Shown here one piece after another: positions 12,511-26,144 of a stretch of DNA of 64,000 bases. Origin of the DNA: Byssochlamys sp. IMV 00236 (taxonomy: Eukaryota > Ascomycota > Eurotiomycetes > Eurotiales > Thermoascaceae); the NCBI GenBank assembly GCA_001931875.2, contig MSJH02000546.1, forward strand, positions 460,998 to 524,997, given 5' to 3'. The translations under genes and the position numbers were made by a program. Numbering within the stretch: position 1 is the stretch's first letter; every line of letters begins with the position of its first letter. The notes under the pieces were generated by a model, which did not search any database, was not told the origin of the DNA, and saw only the letters and a list, made by a program, of their open reading frames with translations.

Positions 12511-13929
12511 TTAAAGTGCATTCATAACCAACTTCCTCTCGCTCCCAGCATCATCAGCTCTCTGAATAGATTCTTGTGATAGCATTGTCGTAACTTTGAT
12601 GCCGCCCATGTTCTTCAGGCTGTCGCTATCCTTGCTGCTGTCGTCATCGCCCCTCCTCTTGGACTTCAACGAGTACATGTGGAATTCAGGGTCAGGGTCG
12701 CCGCCACCTATAACGGAGGCATTTATGTTTGAGAAAGCTCCATGAGTAGTTCGGCTTCGGGCGTCTTTGGTTTTGGAGCTTGAAATCCCGTTAAACAGAC
12801 GGGGGAATATTCGAGAGATGAAAGGTCTCAGACTCGGCAGGCACGCGCAGATGATAGCAACATTACATTCGACTGCAGACCACGTCGCGGCACCAACATT
12901 GTCATCTAGTCGACTGCGTTAGCAACAGTACTTTCTTCTTGGAAGTTCAGAGCCAGATAAGACTAATCCACATACAAGTTTGGTCCTTAGCCCTCGAGAT
13001 AACGAAAAGACTTTTCAGACGGAGGCAACTCGTCACAGTAACGCTGGGGGAGGACGGAAAGAAATTAGTACGTAGATGATGATGGGTGTAACGTCGGGAT
13101 ACTCACAATGAACCCAGGGCAAAAACACCCATAAGGGCTAACTTTTGTCTTTGTGGAAGTTGCAGGGACTTCAGAACAGGCATAGGCAAAATCATGATGA
13201 TAATATCGGTCAAGATGTGCATGCCCGAATTAGAGAACCACAGTCCTTCCTTATTGAGGCAGTGGCCAGGGATACTGTCATCCCAGAACTTGGCCACTGG
13301 GATGCAGTTCAGCCACGCCGTGAGGACTGTCCACGTGCCATAGAGAGCTAAAACGGCAATCATTATGTTGCAAACGATGCGAATATTCTGGGTTGGGAAC
13401 ACCCGGCGATACTGAAAAAGGATGGATGCTTTGGTGGAAATTAAGCTGGTTTGGTAGATAGGCACGGAAGCCCAAAAGCACTGTGAAAGGGTGGTTAAAA
13501 CCGGTAGAGAACAGATATCTACAATGGAATATCCTTACCTTCATTTGCTTGACAAGAATATCCGGAGGAATATCCGCGATATGTATGCCCATGCCATATT
13601 CGACCTCTGGTAAATCATGTTGTTAGTAAAACTACGTTCATCTTCCGATAGAATCCCGATGGGACTATGATATATGAGACTAACCGCCTGCGAAGAGTCC
13701 CAAGAAAGCCAAAGAAAATATCTGGAATACTGTTAAAATTCACTCCAAGCAAAGCTGGCTTCCATAGTGTAGTGTGACTTACAAGAGAGACGAGGATAAT
13801 CCAGTCATCTGAACCCATCTGTCTTACCAAGAATAACCTGGTGTAGAATCGACAGAGGACTGTGACTGTTGCCAAAGTGGTGAAGACGATACTGATATCG
13901 AGGGCATGACGACCACGAGATCCCTCCAT
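12511..13929 (-). CDS. SAT4/rhodopsin-like seven-helix membrane protein (PTH11-like)
   Basis: Six exons (13783-13929, 13685-13721, 13539-13606, 13107-13480, 12976-13043, 12511-12905) join in frame to 362 residues. Hallmarks of the fungal SAT4/Rhodopsin domain (PF20684) are present: GSDDWIILVSL after the second helix, VEYGMGIHIADIP, YQTSLISTKASILFQYRRVF, ILTDIIIMILPMPVLKSLQLP and the closing DNVGAATWSAVECNVAIIC with CLPSLRPFISRIFPRLF. The tail (about 110 residues) is polar and cytosolic. Members sit in the plasma membrane and include putative receptors such as Pth11; most have no known ligand. This copy lacks a CFEM domain. All joins use GT-AG introns and no frame is broken. Confidence 0.88.
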
Positions 13930-16900
13930 TTTGTCCCTTAACGAAGCAAAAACTTCCGAGCTCTAGTAATTATTATAATAGTGACTGAAAGGCGTAGAGA
14001 AAAGAGCGGACAGCCGGAGGCAAACGTCTGGAGATCGAGCCCTCCGCGATCTTGACGTTGGGGAGAACAACTGGTGCCCTGGAGGTGAGCTATATGCACC
14101 GGTCTAGTTCCGCCATCCAAGGTAAAACCATCTGACAGACAGGCGGAGGAGCAATGTTGAAATGTTATTATTCCAGAGCGGAAAAGGAGGGACGAAATGG
14201 CTCCAGGAACGACGAGTCAACCTTCTCCAGAGAGATTTAAGGCTAGAACGGTACCGGGTGGATACTCTTCGGATCTTCTCATCGTAGACGAGCCACAGAA
14301 CCTTGTCCATAACGCTCCAAACCCTAGAGTCCTAGCACTGACGATCTCCAGGGACCGGGNNNNNNNNNNNNNNNNNNNNNNNNNNNNNNNNNNNNNNNNN
14401 NNNNNNNNNNNNNNNNCGCTGCACGAGCTTTCATACGTAAAGTAGGCGCATGGTCCGCTAGCAATAGCGAGACCCGGGGAGCATCTCAATAGAGTAGTAA
14501 ATACGATATCTCAGGAGATCTACATCTCGTTTATTCCGATCAGTCGTAAGGGAAATGATTATGAAAGTGGGTATACAATCCAGTCTCGAATAATAGAAAA
14601 TGCCGGGAATCAGCTGCTAGAACGACCGGTTGCCCCCTATGCCGACCTGGAAGATCCCTGGCCACGTGCATTGATATTGACCACGCTATGCGATTATGAT
14701 GCCCGGTGACATTTTATTTACAGCGTCAATGCGTCGATGTCTCCGGTGACCTTCAAATTGATATATCCGGATTTTCTCAAGAGGTCATCCAAATTCGGTT
14801 CCGTCGTCTGGATATTATATAGACGCATAACTGCCGATTCTTGAGGTTAAATCTTAGTGAAGCACACTGGGTTCATCCGACAGGGATCCTTGACGCCAAT
14901 TTTCTGCTATGTCCCGATAAGAAGAATGCTCAGCAACAAAGCTCAACAGCGAGAGAAGCAAAAGGTCCTCTAGAGTAGCGTTCAGACTCGCGACGTAGCA
15001 CGGGCTTTTCTCCGTCACAGTAGCGTCCCACTACGACCGCCAAGACAGGAAGTTGAAGAACGCACAGGCTAGAAGAATCTACCACAGTGGGGTGCTTGGG
15101 CTATCATGTAACTCTGTAGTTCAAGTTAGCCCAGTCTTGCCCTCGCCGAAAGGCGCAGGAATTTGCGATGTGCGATCGATCGTGAGTCCTTTGCCGCTTG
15201 CTCATCCACCTGGCCGGTGCATGGTCATCCATGTGCGTACAGCCAGCGCCACATCCGATGCCCACAATTATTGCATCTATTGTTGTTTTTGTTTGGTTCT
15301 CATTGATCCCTGAAAAAACATAGCTCAGGAACTTCCCCCCTGAGGTGCAAGAAATCAACACGGTTAGACATGGAAGTTATGAATCGGGCCGGTCAAACTG
15401 AGATGGATACCATGGTTCGTCTCCTGTCAGGAAAACCCGCACTGCTGGAGCATCCCGTTGGCAGGTTGCAACTCGAGTCGTAAGAGACCGGCCCAGGCAA
15501 TAAGAAAACGTGCCTGCGTTCAGAAAGTTGCGTCCTGCTTCTTGGTCGAAGTTTATGAGCCACTCAGTTGGTGCGGGACGGGAGGGTAGACGGAATACCC
15601 CAGTGTGCTCTCCAGCTGCCAGCAAAAGCAATTCATAACGGTCCCAATTAACTGTCTGGCATTTGCCTGTCAAAAGCTAAAGGAACATGTACCGAAAAAC
15701 AGCACAAAACTCTACGTCCACATTGTATCCACAAGGGGAAAACGTAAGAGACGTTGTATGGATGCGGCCAAATATTGGCCGACCACGCGGATAGTGAGCA
15801 CGAGGAGTCCAGGCACGAGGAGTCCAGGTGTCACTTCGTAGTTAGTTAGTTTCCCAACGCATATTACTAAGATGCAGTGACATCAAATCTATCACTTCGA
15901 CCTTGCCACACCATCTGATGATATGGTAACTAAATCATCGTTTTATGCAGCAGTTGCGCCAGGGCAGCCTGTGCCAAGTCAGCCTTATAATTCAGGTTTT
16001 CAAGGAAAAGCCTAGCAACCGGCTAATTTGGTGCGATCTGATCTCAGGAAAATTGTCCAGCGTGCCTCTTACGTAGAGTAGGATTTGTAGCGTGTACGGT
16101 CTGGTCTAATCAGCTCTAAAATGGCCGAAGAGCGACCATGACTCGCAGTTGCCGCACAGAGCACCTGTTGCGACATCGTTAAGGCGAATAAGACTCGTTA
16201 GCGCGAACTACTGGAATGCCCCTCCTCGATCGTTCGCATGGCGTCCACGATAATGGTGGTTTATGCTTTGAGGCTTGGATGGCTTCGATAAACCCTCAAT
16301 AATTCAGCGCGCCACCAAGCTTGGACCTGCATTAGATATGTTATTAGCTCCCACAAAATCTCTTCTAGTCGAGTCGACGTTGTTTTACTTACGGAAAAAA
16401 TATTCATGCGCACAAAGCCTTGTGTGGCTGGCAAGAGCCGGAAACTCGGATAGATGGTGCGACAACGTGGACCAAAGTAGCAAAGCTTCTCATTTAGGGC
16501 TTACGGAGTATTCTGTGCATGATACTGCGGGCGCCGAGGACTCAGGGGCAGGGAACACACGCCGGGCGTTCGTGAGAGAAAAAGGCGCCGTTTCGCCCTG
16601 ATCGTCGTCTCGAATCGAGAGAACCAGGGCTAAAATCGGCAATCGGCGAGTCGGGGTCTCATATCCCTCACGAGACTACGAGCCGCGACAGACCGTTTCC
16701 TGTCCAGCGCTTGTCCCATATCGTGGGTGATCGACCACGTTCAGGCGGGGCATAGCCATGATGTTATTCTATATGGCTCCGAACCGTAGCTGTTGTTGCC
16801 CCTGAAAATGCTTGATACCTGCAGTGATTTCACAAATCACAGTTGTCCAGTAGATAACTTTGATATGCGCGACAAGACATAGCGGTCATTGGCTCTACAG

Positions 16901-19541
16901 GACATGGTCAATCAGACATGAATTAGCAGCCAGAGACTTGAGCATTTCAGGCCCATCACAATTACTACCCTCAAGCCGAGGTTCATTGGTTTCGTTGCTG
17001 CAGTGTTACAGCAAAAAGAGTATAGCGGCCCATTGATGAATCGGGATGGGTATTGTATTATTATCGCTGGCTACGTTAGCCACAAGCAATCTGGCTAGGA
17101 ATTTAGGATGCCGAGTCTCAATCATATAATCACACAATAGGGCAACGTGCTCATTGAGGTCGGGCCACGAAGTGTGCTGCTATGTGTCTGGATATGTTCT
17201 AGCACGAAGGCCGTCTCCCGCCAGGGACCGCTGGGACGGGCTTCACGGCCATACTAAAATCGCCCCGAGATCGTTCATAGCACGAGCTAGGCGGGAATGC
17301 TCCGGATAGGTCTGTTACGAATGCGTAGATCTTCTTGTCCAATATCCATCACCACCACTGAGTCCACGAGGGGCTATCGTTATGTTAGAATAGTTATATG
17401 CTTCCCGCGACAGCGCGGGCCGGGGGGAACGGTACCTTCCACGCCGTGTCCTAGTCCAAAGGTATTATTGTGGCTCAGTACCGGCTTCCTGTGGGTCAAT
17501 GCTTGACGGTATTTGACGTTAGGTGGATGCGATAATAATAATAATAGTACCAAGTGATATGTTATGCGGAATTATTGATCCAGCAGAGGTCATACTATCA
17601 AATCAAAGTTTATCAAGTTATCAACGTTGACAGACCCAGTGAGGGGACGACAATGAGACGGGCCGCCTTGATGATATCGTGTACCAAATGATGCTCGTTC
17701 CATTGAAGCTCACGCTATCTACCATTGGCGGGATATGGGGCCCCATCGAGGTTGGCGATCTTGGAAGCTCTGCAGAAAGACGGTAAAGAAGTGATATTAT
17801 TATAACGCTGTGACTGGAGGATCAATAGTCAGTATAAAATCATGATCAACCCCGTCTGGAATCTAGATAAGACATCTGCGTTCTGGAATTATTATCTCTA
17901 AAGGAAGAAACAGCTCTACCATAGATCGGGGGGAGTCCCGCAACTATTATTGTCCCGTCCGAATGGTCCTTGGGGCAGCCAAACCTGTTAACATCCCTGT
18001 CGCCTTTTCCAACCGCACGGGCTATAAACGCCTCATTATTGTTATCTCTCGCCATGCCAGTACCTCATAGAGTCTACCCCGTATGAACGATAACTATTCC
18101 ACGTAACCACGAACCATTCTTACCCCGAATTATGACCGGCAGCGCGAGACTATTCCTCCACAAACCGCACCATCGGAAGCTGCTCCCCGCGATGGAGAAA
18201 GTGTCAGCCCTCTGACTTTGCTGTGACAGGGATGGACGAGTTCAGTAAACCCAGTTGCAAGCTAGTTGTTACAGATCGCCGAGCATTATTTTGATGCTGT
18301 GAGAACGAACCCGATGGAACGATTCGCCTAACAGATGTCTCAGAGCTAGGATACAGGAGAGGCTTTCCCCCTGTTTGATCCTCTACGAAGCTAGAGCCCA
18401 GGGGATCTGCACTAGTTGCTAGCAGGATCGAAGAGGAGCTGCATAGATGCTAGCTTTAGGAGGAAAGTGCAACGAGACATAGGGCATCGACTTGGAGAAA
18501 ATGCCAGTCCTAAGATTCTAAGGAACATTGCTAGCATCGCTAGCATCGCTAGTCATTATGCCGTTCATTGAATAGTTTGGACGAAGGATTGTACTGTCAT
18601 TGAAGAGCAAGGTGAAGTTCCATTGACTTGTAGAGCATGAAAGCGTAGCAACAGCCATTTGACTATCTAAAATATCTGCTCGATTGTTGTATCTCAGACG
18701 TATATCCTTTTTTAGGAACCTGGGTCGCAAAAAAAAGCCAAATATTTCTCTATTGAATGATTGGAAACGAGAGCATCTTGATGGAAGGTGATATTTCACC
18801 GCTTATATATGTGCAAGTACACGGTAACTAGAAGCTGACATGGCCCCAAGCATCTTGTTCTGGCATACATGTCCTAGCTATAGCTAGTTAGTAGTAAACC
18901 TGCTCCCTCCCAGGAATTCTGTGTTGCATTCTTTCCAGAGATGCATCGGAGGCAAATTGATAAATCGTCTGTCGCACGCAATACCACGCTCATTCAAATA
19001 CAATGATAGCCCTGCAAGATAGTCCAGCACTGTCATAGGAGGGTGATTCTTGGAGATCACATGCCCCATGCGACTAATAAGAATGCATATATATATTAAA
19101 CAATATTATCTCAGTAACCAATAGCAAGTGTATTATGTCTTCTCATTGTATAGTCTCGTTCTTCATTCTGGATATATCTTGGCGTTCTGAGGACCATAGC
19201 AGTAGTTAACCATGGGTTTCTTCAGATAGCGCACAACATGGTAATGATAAGCAGATGCATTATTAACTATTATCCGCGCTCTAGGTCTCTGTAATAATAA
19301 TCACAACCCGGCTAAAAACGGATATTCTCATTGATGGCGCCGGATGAGTTGACCATACTTAAGCGCGGCCCGTGTGGAGCGATTTTTGCCGGAATAATTT
19401 ATTGGATGGCAAAAAGGACGATAGCTAAGCATCGCGCTTGGACTGGCCATCAGCACTACTGTGTCGATAGCGCTTCATCTGGAGATGACTCTTTTTCTTT
19501 ATCGACGCCACTCATTTCTAGTCAAGATCTAGCGATGAGAG
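13930..19541. other. Gene desert with an assembly gap
   Basis: About 5.6 kb without a recognisable gene. Frames are short and show no domain. It includes a 57-N gap (14360-14416) and two small tandem repeats: a 15-bp unit twice at 15798-15827 (GCACGAGGAGTCCAG) and a 9-bp unit (GCTAGCATC) about 2.7 times at 18530-18553. I saw no terminal repeat, transposase motif or tRNA. It may be decayed transposon DNA, but nothing I can read proves that. Confidence 0.5.
14360..14416. other. Assembly gap (57 N)
   Basis: A run of N. The two flanks may not be exactly contiguous; the true gap size is unknown. Confidence 0.99.
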
Positions 19542-21477
19542 ATGCGCGTTGAGAATTCAATAGTCGCGAGAGCCCCGCGCTCTTCTGGTCGAAATGTAAC
19601 TCATTCGCGGCGGGGATGTCTGACCTGCAAAAAACGCAAATTGCGATGCCCAGGTGAGCGATAATATATTAGCACCGTTTTATTCCCGATCGGGAACTGA
19701 TCGACTTGGTAATACTAGAGAACAAACCAATTTGCAGCCGCTGCTGGGACGATAACAAAACATGTAGATACGAAGTTCAGCTGCAGTGGGAGGATGAAAG
19801 CCGTCAGCGAGGCGTCAAGCATGGTCGGGCTAATCGGGCCTTGGCTCCTTTGAGCACCCAGTCATGGGTAGAGGCCCCGATGAAAGGAAAGGTGGAACAT
19901 TTCATCAATACTACTGTGCATGACTTGGAGGATGAAGTTGCCATTTCGTTGTTCCCTTTCAGGCATTCCGACACAATCCTGCGCAGAGCGTCTAGTCCGA
20001 GCATCATCATCGAGCCTGCATTGTTTCCGACTTTGCGCGCGAGTCAAGACGGTCAATTTTTCGATTTTTGTAAGTAACTATACAGCTCTTCTCTGGTATC
20101 ACTCTGAAGGTCTTATCTGAGTGATGTTATGCAGACTTGCAGCGCGTTTGCGAGAACATGACGCTCGTTGACTATTGATACAACGCCTTTCGCCAGATCA
20201 TCCTGCCATTATCATTGAATGATGATCTTGTTATGGAGACTGTTCTGGCCCTTGGAGCCTTAGCTCTGAGCGCTACAGGACAGGAGAACATTTATACCGT
20301 TGCATTACGACACAAACATCGTTCGATTCGACTACTTCGACAGAAAATCAGCAATATCGAAACAGCTGTTAATGACTATAACCTGATAGCAATTCTAATG
20401 CTTTGTGTTTTTGACGTACGTGATCTTATATTCATACAAGTACTACTCTCCGATGCTGAATTCCCTCCTGGTTTAGATATCTGATAACTGCCAAACATCC
20501 TGGTCAACACATTTATCGGCTGCTATCGATTTGATGCGCCTGCAGACCGATAAAAGTAAAATACCAGCGATATCACCGGCAGTTTCTGAATTTGTTTCAA
20601 GATACTTCCTCGTCAGGGACGCCCTTGGTCGCTCAGCCTGTGGGAAGAGGGCGAAGATTAAGGAGCTCCCTTCGTCACAATCTGATGAGGTAGGATGCGC
20701 ATATCTCCTTTCTCTGGGTCGTATGCTGATTCATATATTATTAGATCGACCCTTCTATTGGCTGTTCATATGAATTGATCCATATCATCTCGTCAATAAC
20801 AGACGCTTCAAGAGAAATAGTAAGTACATACATAAATACATACAAACCACGCTTATATCCTACTCACTCATCCTTAATCTAACCTTTAACCCGAACAGAC
20901 CATATCCAACACCAGCCTCATGGAATCAAGCGACTGGTTGAAGAAAACCAATAACATAGACCACCAGCTCAGATCCCTCGCCCAACGACTCCCACCTTCA
21001 TTTTCACAGAATCCCACAACTGCTTCTCCCAGCGAAGCGCTCTCACCATCTGACATCCTCCTACGAACATCAGCATTCATCCACACCGCAGCCAGACTAT
21101 ACTTCATCGCTACCCTTCGACCACTGGAATGCTCCACAGCTCAAACACAACACCTACTCACCAGCGCTATAGAATGCATCAGACCCCTTTCACCTACTTA
21201 TCTCCGCTCAGCGCATCTATGGCCGCTTTTCGTCGCTGCCGTGCATGCCACCGAGGACGAGGATAGAGTATTCTTCCTGGATCAGTTCAGCGTGCTTGGA
21301 AGACATGAGTTTTCCATCGTTGCGGCGGGGTCTATTGCCCGTGTGCGAGATATTGTTGAGACGGTGTGGAAGAGAAGAGATTTGGCGGAGCCTAGCTCCC
21401 ATGTGGATGAGACTAGGATACGTAGCGATTGGGCGAGATATGTGCAGCCTATGAGTGATCAGTTGAGTCTGGGCTGA
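19542..21477 (+). pseudogene. Zn2Cys6 transcription factor with an in-frame TGA
   Basis: Six exons (19542-19653, 19719-20069, 20135-20415, 20477-20689, 20745-20819, 20899-21477) total 1611 nt, exactly 537 codons. They are open throughout except TGA at 20176-20178 (codon 169). The N-terminus has a complete zinc cluster, CLTCKKRKLRC then CSRCWDDNKTC, spaced C-x2-C-x6-C-x6-C-x2-C-x6-C. The rest fits the fungal transcription-factor domain group 2 (PF11951): FDFYLQRVCENMTLVDY, stop, YNAFRQIILPLSLNDD, then ISDNCQTSWSTHLSAAIDLM and DPSIGCSYELIHIISSIT. Family members usually have Trp where the stop falls (TGG to TGA). One escape is a weak 51-nt in-frame intron (20146-20196, GTTTGC...CCAG), but it would delete conserved residues. 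I favour a recent nonsense allele or a sequencing error. Confidence 0.75.
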
Positions 21478-21992
21478 TGCTGTACGCTCGTATAATGATG
21501 ATGATATGTTCAGTTTTGGTTATAAACGAGTCTGATGATTAGATGTTGCGAGCAATTTTGGCAAAAGGGCATGGGATAGCGGATAGAATGTGGCTGGTTT
21601 CTATTCTCTCTATTCGCTCTTTGCTTCTGTTTGTATTCTGCTTATCTCGTGTAATACTACTTACGGAAGCTTGCCCTTATCTGCGGCCAAAGATACTGAG
21701 AGCGCTTCTCCTTTTACAGATACTTCAAACAAAAGGATACTCGTGTTCTTTGATATTTATACACAGCAGCCATTCGATCCCACTGAGACTTTACATTTTT
21801 TTCCTGGATCTACATCGGATACAGTCCCTTCCGTCCTTCCTGATACTTCCTATTTACGACAATGCAAATAAACGGGAAAACTCAATCAGTGGTGTTCAAT
21901 CGCCCCTTCACATGCGCCAAACGGGTTCTTCATCCCGTTTTTTCGACTCAACACAAGGTACTTATAACACAGAAAGACTCAAGATATGTATC
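21478..21992. other. Convergent 3' flanks
   Basis: Spacer between the rightward regulator and the leftward sey1. It holds the 3' UTRs of both; no gene is seen. Confidence 0.55.
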
Positions 21993-24873
21993 TCACAGGT
22001 CGTCTTCTTCTTCGTAGGACGACGACTTTCCTGAGGCTCCCTTGCCGCGCAGATCGGACATTTCGTATTCCTCTTTGCGACCTCCATTGGCGGCAGAGGC
22101 GGACATGGCAATTGCCTGCCTTCCGGTGTCGGAGGACTCGAGGAATTCACGAAGTCGACGCTTTCCTTCCTCTACTGCCTGGCGAGAGGCTGCCTCAGTC
22201 ATCTTCATGATTGGGCCCCAGAGGTTAAGTTTGTACGTGACAAATGCTCCAACAGCACAAACGAACAAGAGGAGAAAGTAAGCGGGGTTGCGGAGTACTA
22301 TAGTAGAAAGTCAGCTTCAATGTTCATTCGAAAAGATGGTTTCGGAAGAAACTGGATGTGATACTCACCAGCAAAAATTTCGTTCCAACCAAGAGCAAGA
22401 AGCAAACCGTAGAAATACAACGGGACCTGGGTCATGCCTCCGATGGCGCTTCGTTTGGCTTCGACATACACTCCGTCAGCCGCCTTCTTGAAACGCACCG
22501 TCAGGTCTTGTCGCTTAGCGTCGCTGAGGATGGTCGTCTCCTCTTCCAAGCTCTTGCCATCTTCTTCGTCCACGCCGCCAATGGGAGTCAGATCCTCCTC
22601 ATCAGCAGGGGTTGCTGAGCTGGGAGTCTGGCCAATCCATTTGTCAAGAGGTGGAGGAGCATTGGTCTCTGAGAGACGGAATCGAGATAGCAGAGGGATC
22701 AGAGTCAGAGTTGACTCTCTCGCACGGGTATAGACACCCTCGATGTCATCGGTAGGGCGCCATATTCTCGGTACTCCTGCCTCATCATACCGGAATTTGT
22801 CCTCGAAGTTCTCGCGAAGCTTCAACAAGAGGTTGCCCTCCATCATTTCCTCATCGATCTTCGTACGTAGGACGCCCCAGGACTTCCTTCTGAGGCGCCA
22901 AAGACCGACATCGACCTCTTCTAGGCTGGCGTCAAAGCTCCGGGCACGATCTGTGAACCTGCGCTCCGCATCGAGAACTGTATCCACGAACAGGTTCCAA
23001 ATTCTGTCCCAAATGTCCTTCTCTGCTGGCTTCTCGCCGGTTTCGGGAGCACCAGAGCCGCCACGCCCCGAGCCCAGAGCGTTGAACTCCAAACCGACAG
23101 ACTCTGCAAGCCGCGATTGAACCCATTTTTCAACACGCGTTGCCAGCCGGCGCATCTCCTCTCTTCTAAGTCGCCCACTGACCTCTCCAAGGTCCTTCTG
23201 ATATAGAGATAGGGCACTCTTATAGTCACTCCAGGCAGCACCTTCCACCACCAAAGCACGAGCTGCTTCTTCAAATCTCGTAAGCGCGGTTTGCGTCTCC
23301 TTTGAGACAATTTCGGCGAAATCGTAGCTTGCACCTTTCTTCTGGCCAGATTTGACAGCTGCAGAGACAGCTTCACTGAATTCATTAACGCCCGATTTGT
23401 GAGCTGCACTGAGCTGGCCGTGGACAAGGGCTTTCAAACGGGTATCGGTCTTGTCTTCCAGTTCTGCTCGCTTTCGCTGGTAAACACCCTTATGGTATCG
23501 ACTAGCTTCCGTCTCAAACTTCTGGAAGGCCTTCGTGCGAGCCGCCCTCATCGCCGGGCCCAAGCCTCCGAGAACTTGCGGCTGTCCAGAGCGAACGCCT
23601 TCTGCCTGCTTCTCCTCAAAGGGGATAATAGCCTCATCGAAGGCGAGTGTGACTTCTCGCAGAATCTCGTCACAGCGGAACTGTGCAAGCAGTTCTTGTT
23701 GTGTGGGGAGGTCCAGGTCCTTGTTGTTCACAATCTGGTCCCAAATACCCTCCGCATATCTCGCAAAACCGTCGGCAGGGATCCGTCTATGATACTCAGG
23801 AAGGAATATGCCGCCATCATTGAGTTCCAGCACGTCTCTCTTGGGATCCTTGCGCCCCTCACGGAATCGAGTGCCTAGCTTCTTTACCTCCGCAGCAAAC
23901 TGATCGGGCTGGTAGCCCTTATGCGGCAGACCGTAGAAGGCAAAATCGAAGTAGTCATGGATCGTGGACTTCTCCAAGCCCTGGGGCTTAGACAACGATG
24001 CCCATATCCGTGACAAGTCCTCGAGCAGGGTCTTCTGTAGATTCTTAAGAGGGGTAGCGCCCAGGAAATCACGGATAACAAAGAACAGTAACGATCGGTG
24101 GGTCGTGCTATATGGGATCTTGTTAGTCATATCCAGAAGTGTACCGGACAGCAGCACTGAAGTTCAACCTACCTTCTGTCTTTCAAGAAAAGCTGCAGAT
24201 TGACCTCGAAGACGGTCTTGAGCAGTCCCATATTGGCACCCTGGTACAATCCCACTTGGTGTTCCCAAATGTTGACGATCAGCACCTCACTGGTCGCCAG
24301 CGCAAACAGCGCACTCTTGCGCTCGAAGTCCTGGTCTTCGCCTCTTTCGCGTCCATCCGTACCCTCGACGTCCATCACTAGAATGTTGTCTGCCATTCGG
24401 GTGCTTTCATCTGTCCCTTGATTCTGCAACTTGTTCTTGGATAGCCAAATACCCTTGGTGGTCTGTCTTCTTTCCAGTTCGGACATGACGCTGAATTGTG
24501 TGCCAAAGAGGTGATTGAGGAGCGTGGACTTTCCGGTTGACTGGGAACCAAATACCGAAATAAGGTGGTAGTTAAACCCAGCCGGCGTTACATTCTCAAG
24601 GGAGAGATATTTTGACAGATTAGGACTATGGTAAGCTGTTAGTTGACATTGACCGGCTGCACAATGCTAGACGTCCCCTGATGACGTGTGTGCTCGATTG
24701 CGACAAGGTAGGGTGCGAGAGATTCCCAAGGGCAGCAATCGAGACGCATCTGCACGAAAGAATGCTTGTTTGTGTGCGAGTAGTAGGACCTACTTGAACT
24801 CCTTTTGTTCGTCCACCACCTGTACGCCATGTTCGTAGGTTGTTGTGTCGTTGCTATCACCGACGGAAGCCAT
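21993..24873 (-). CDS. sey1: Sey1 dynamin-like GTPase of ER membrane fusion
   Basis: Four exons (24794-24873, 24173-24625, 22369-24107, 21993-22297) give 858 residues, the normal size for Sey1/RHD3/atlastin-like GTPases that drive homotypic fusion of ER tubules. The GTPase domain has the P-loop GSQSTGKS at residues 53-60, the switch RRQTTKGIW and the G3 motif [11 protein letters not shown] long helical bundle follows. Near the C-terminus two hydrophobic segments ([20 protein letters not shown] and [16 protein letters not shown]) form the ER hairpin, followed by a cytosolic acidic tail. The start is uncertain: an in-frame ATG at 24942 would add 23 residues; the text TNGHMASVG resembles the usual N-terminus of homologues. 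No damage was seen. Confidence 0.95.
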
Positions 24874-26144
24874 ATGGCCGTTCGTCCCTATGACGGTGGG
24901 AGCAGTTGAGCTCCTGTTGGCGACGAGAGGTCGGTCCGACATCTCCAGCGATTGTATTGATGGCGAGAGGGAACGATCGCTGAGGACAACCGGAGTATTG
25001 CTGACGGACAGGATCAAGGAGCGTCAACTGTGGCGAGACCGCTGCGGCGCATGCAGTACGAGGGGGCAACAGGGGTAGCCAGTCAACAGAAAGGCGAGCT
25101 GAGCAAGATTCAGGAATGCATGCAGTCCAGGACGCAGGAGATGATGCCTCCAAGTCGCAGGAGGAGTAATGTTCCGATAGTGGAAGATGAAAGTCGCAAG
25201 TTGCCGAGCTGGCCTCGGCGATGCTGTTGCGGTCGGACGGTGTTGGGATCACGGATAGAGATCACAAGTAACTAGCTCCGCGGGCGCGTTTCTGGGGCTA
25301 TTCTGGTGGGCCAGGATCGAGCCACCGGTTGACCGCGTGACGGATGGTCGTATAAATAAAAGAACTCCACGACATAGTTAGATACGGTAGAGACACAACT
25401 GGTCTATTTGCTCTCGTGGCTCCTCCTGTCTCCCTGCGGATCAGCGTCAACTCCCAGTCGGCGATTTCCTCGTCTCTGCAACGAGTCGTTTAGCGCCAAC
25501 AGTAGACTAGGTAGACTCTCAAACAGTGTCCATCACTGAGCTATGACGCACACTTGTAGACGATCCAAGCAGCTAACTATATATACTCTTTATCTTTCCG
25601 GCACTCTGGAAATAATAATATCGGAACCTAAGGGACTGTCGGTACCTATAACCTTCTATAGGATGACCCTCTACCTAGCGTACATTCTCTCATGGATGGG
25701 TTAAGATACTTGATCTTGACGTCGTAAGGATGGCCCGGGCTAATTATTTTAAATGTGCAACTATCATGGCCGAGATTTATTGGAATCTGGAACAGGGACA
25801 ACAGAGTGGACCCCCTGAGACTCCCCTGAGCAGGCCGTGCAACTTATTTATAGCCTTGTTCTAGAAGCATGCTCTGCTCCAGAGAAATATAAAGATGCAG
25901 TCTCTCCTTTCTCTATGCCAATGTTAACACCCGGACAAGATTCAGTGTATCACGTCTGTTGGTGCACAAATAAAAAACTTGAACCGCAAAGAATCTGATC
26001 GAATCATGGGACATCGGTTGAATTATGGTAAGCTGGGTTCATGAAAGGCGTATAAGTGGAGTGTTATTATACATGATGACAACAATGCATCTCGTAAGAT
26101 GAGTAGGGATCAAATTATGTTACATGGACCTTATTCGCAGATGA
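24874..26144. other. sey1 promoter and flank of the next regulator
   Basis: Upstream region of sey1 and downstream region of the Zn2Cys6 gene, which is also read leftward. Frames at 24845-25275 overlap the sey1 leader and are unsupported. No repeat or RNA gene was recognised. Confidence 0.5.

Noticed and set aside
14197..14489. Frames running across the N gap
   Set aside because: They are open only because N codons are read as unknown; no protein evidence on either side.
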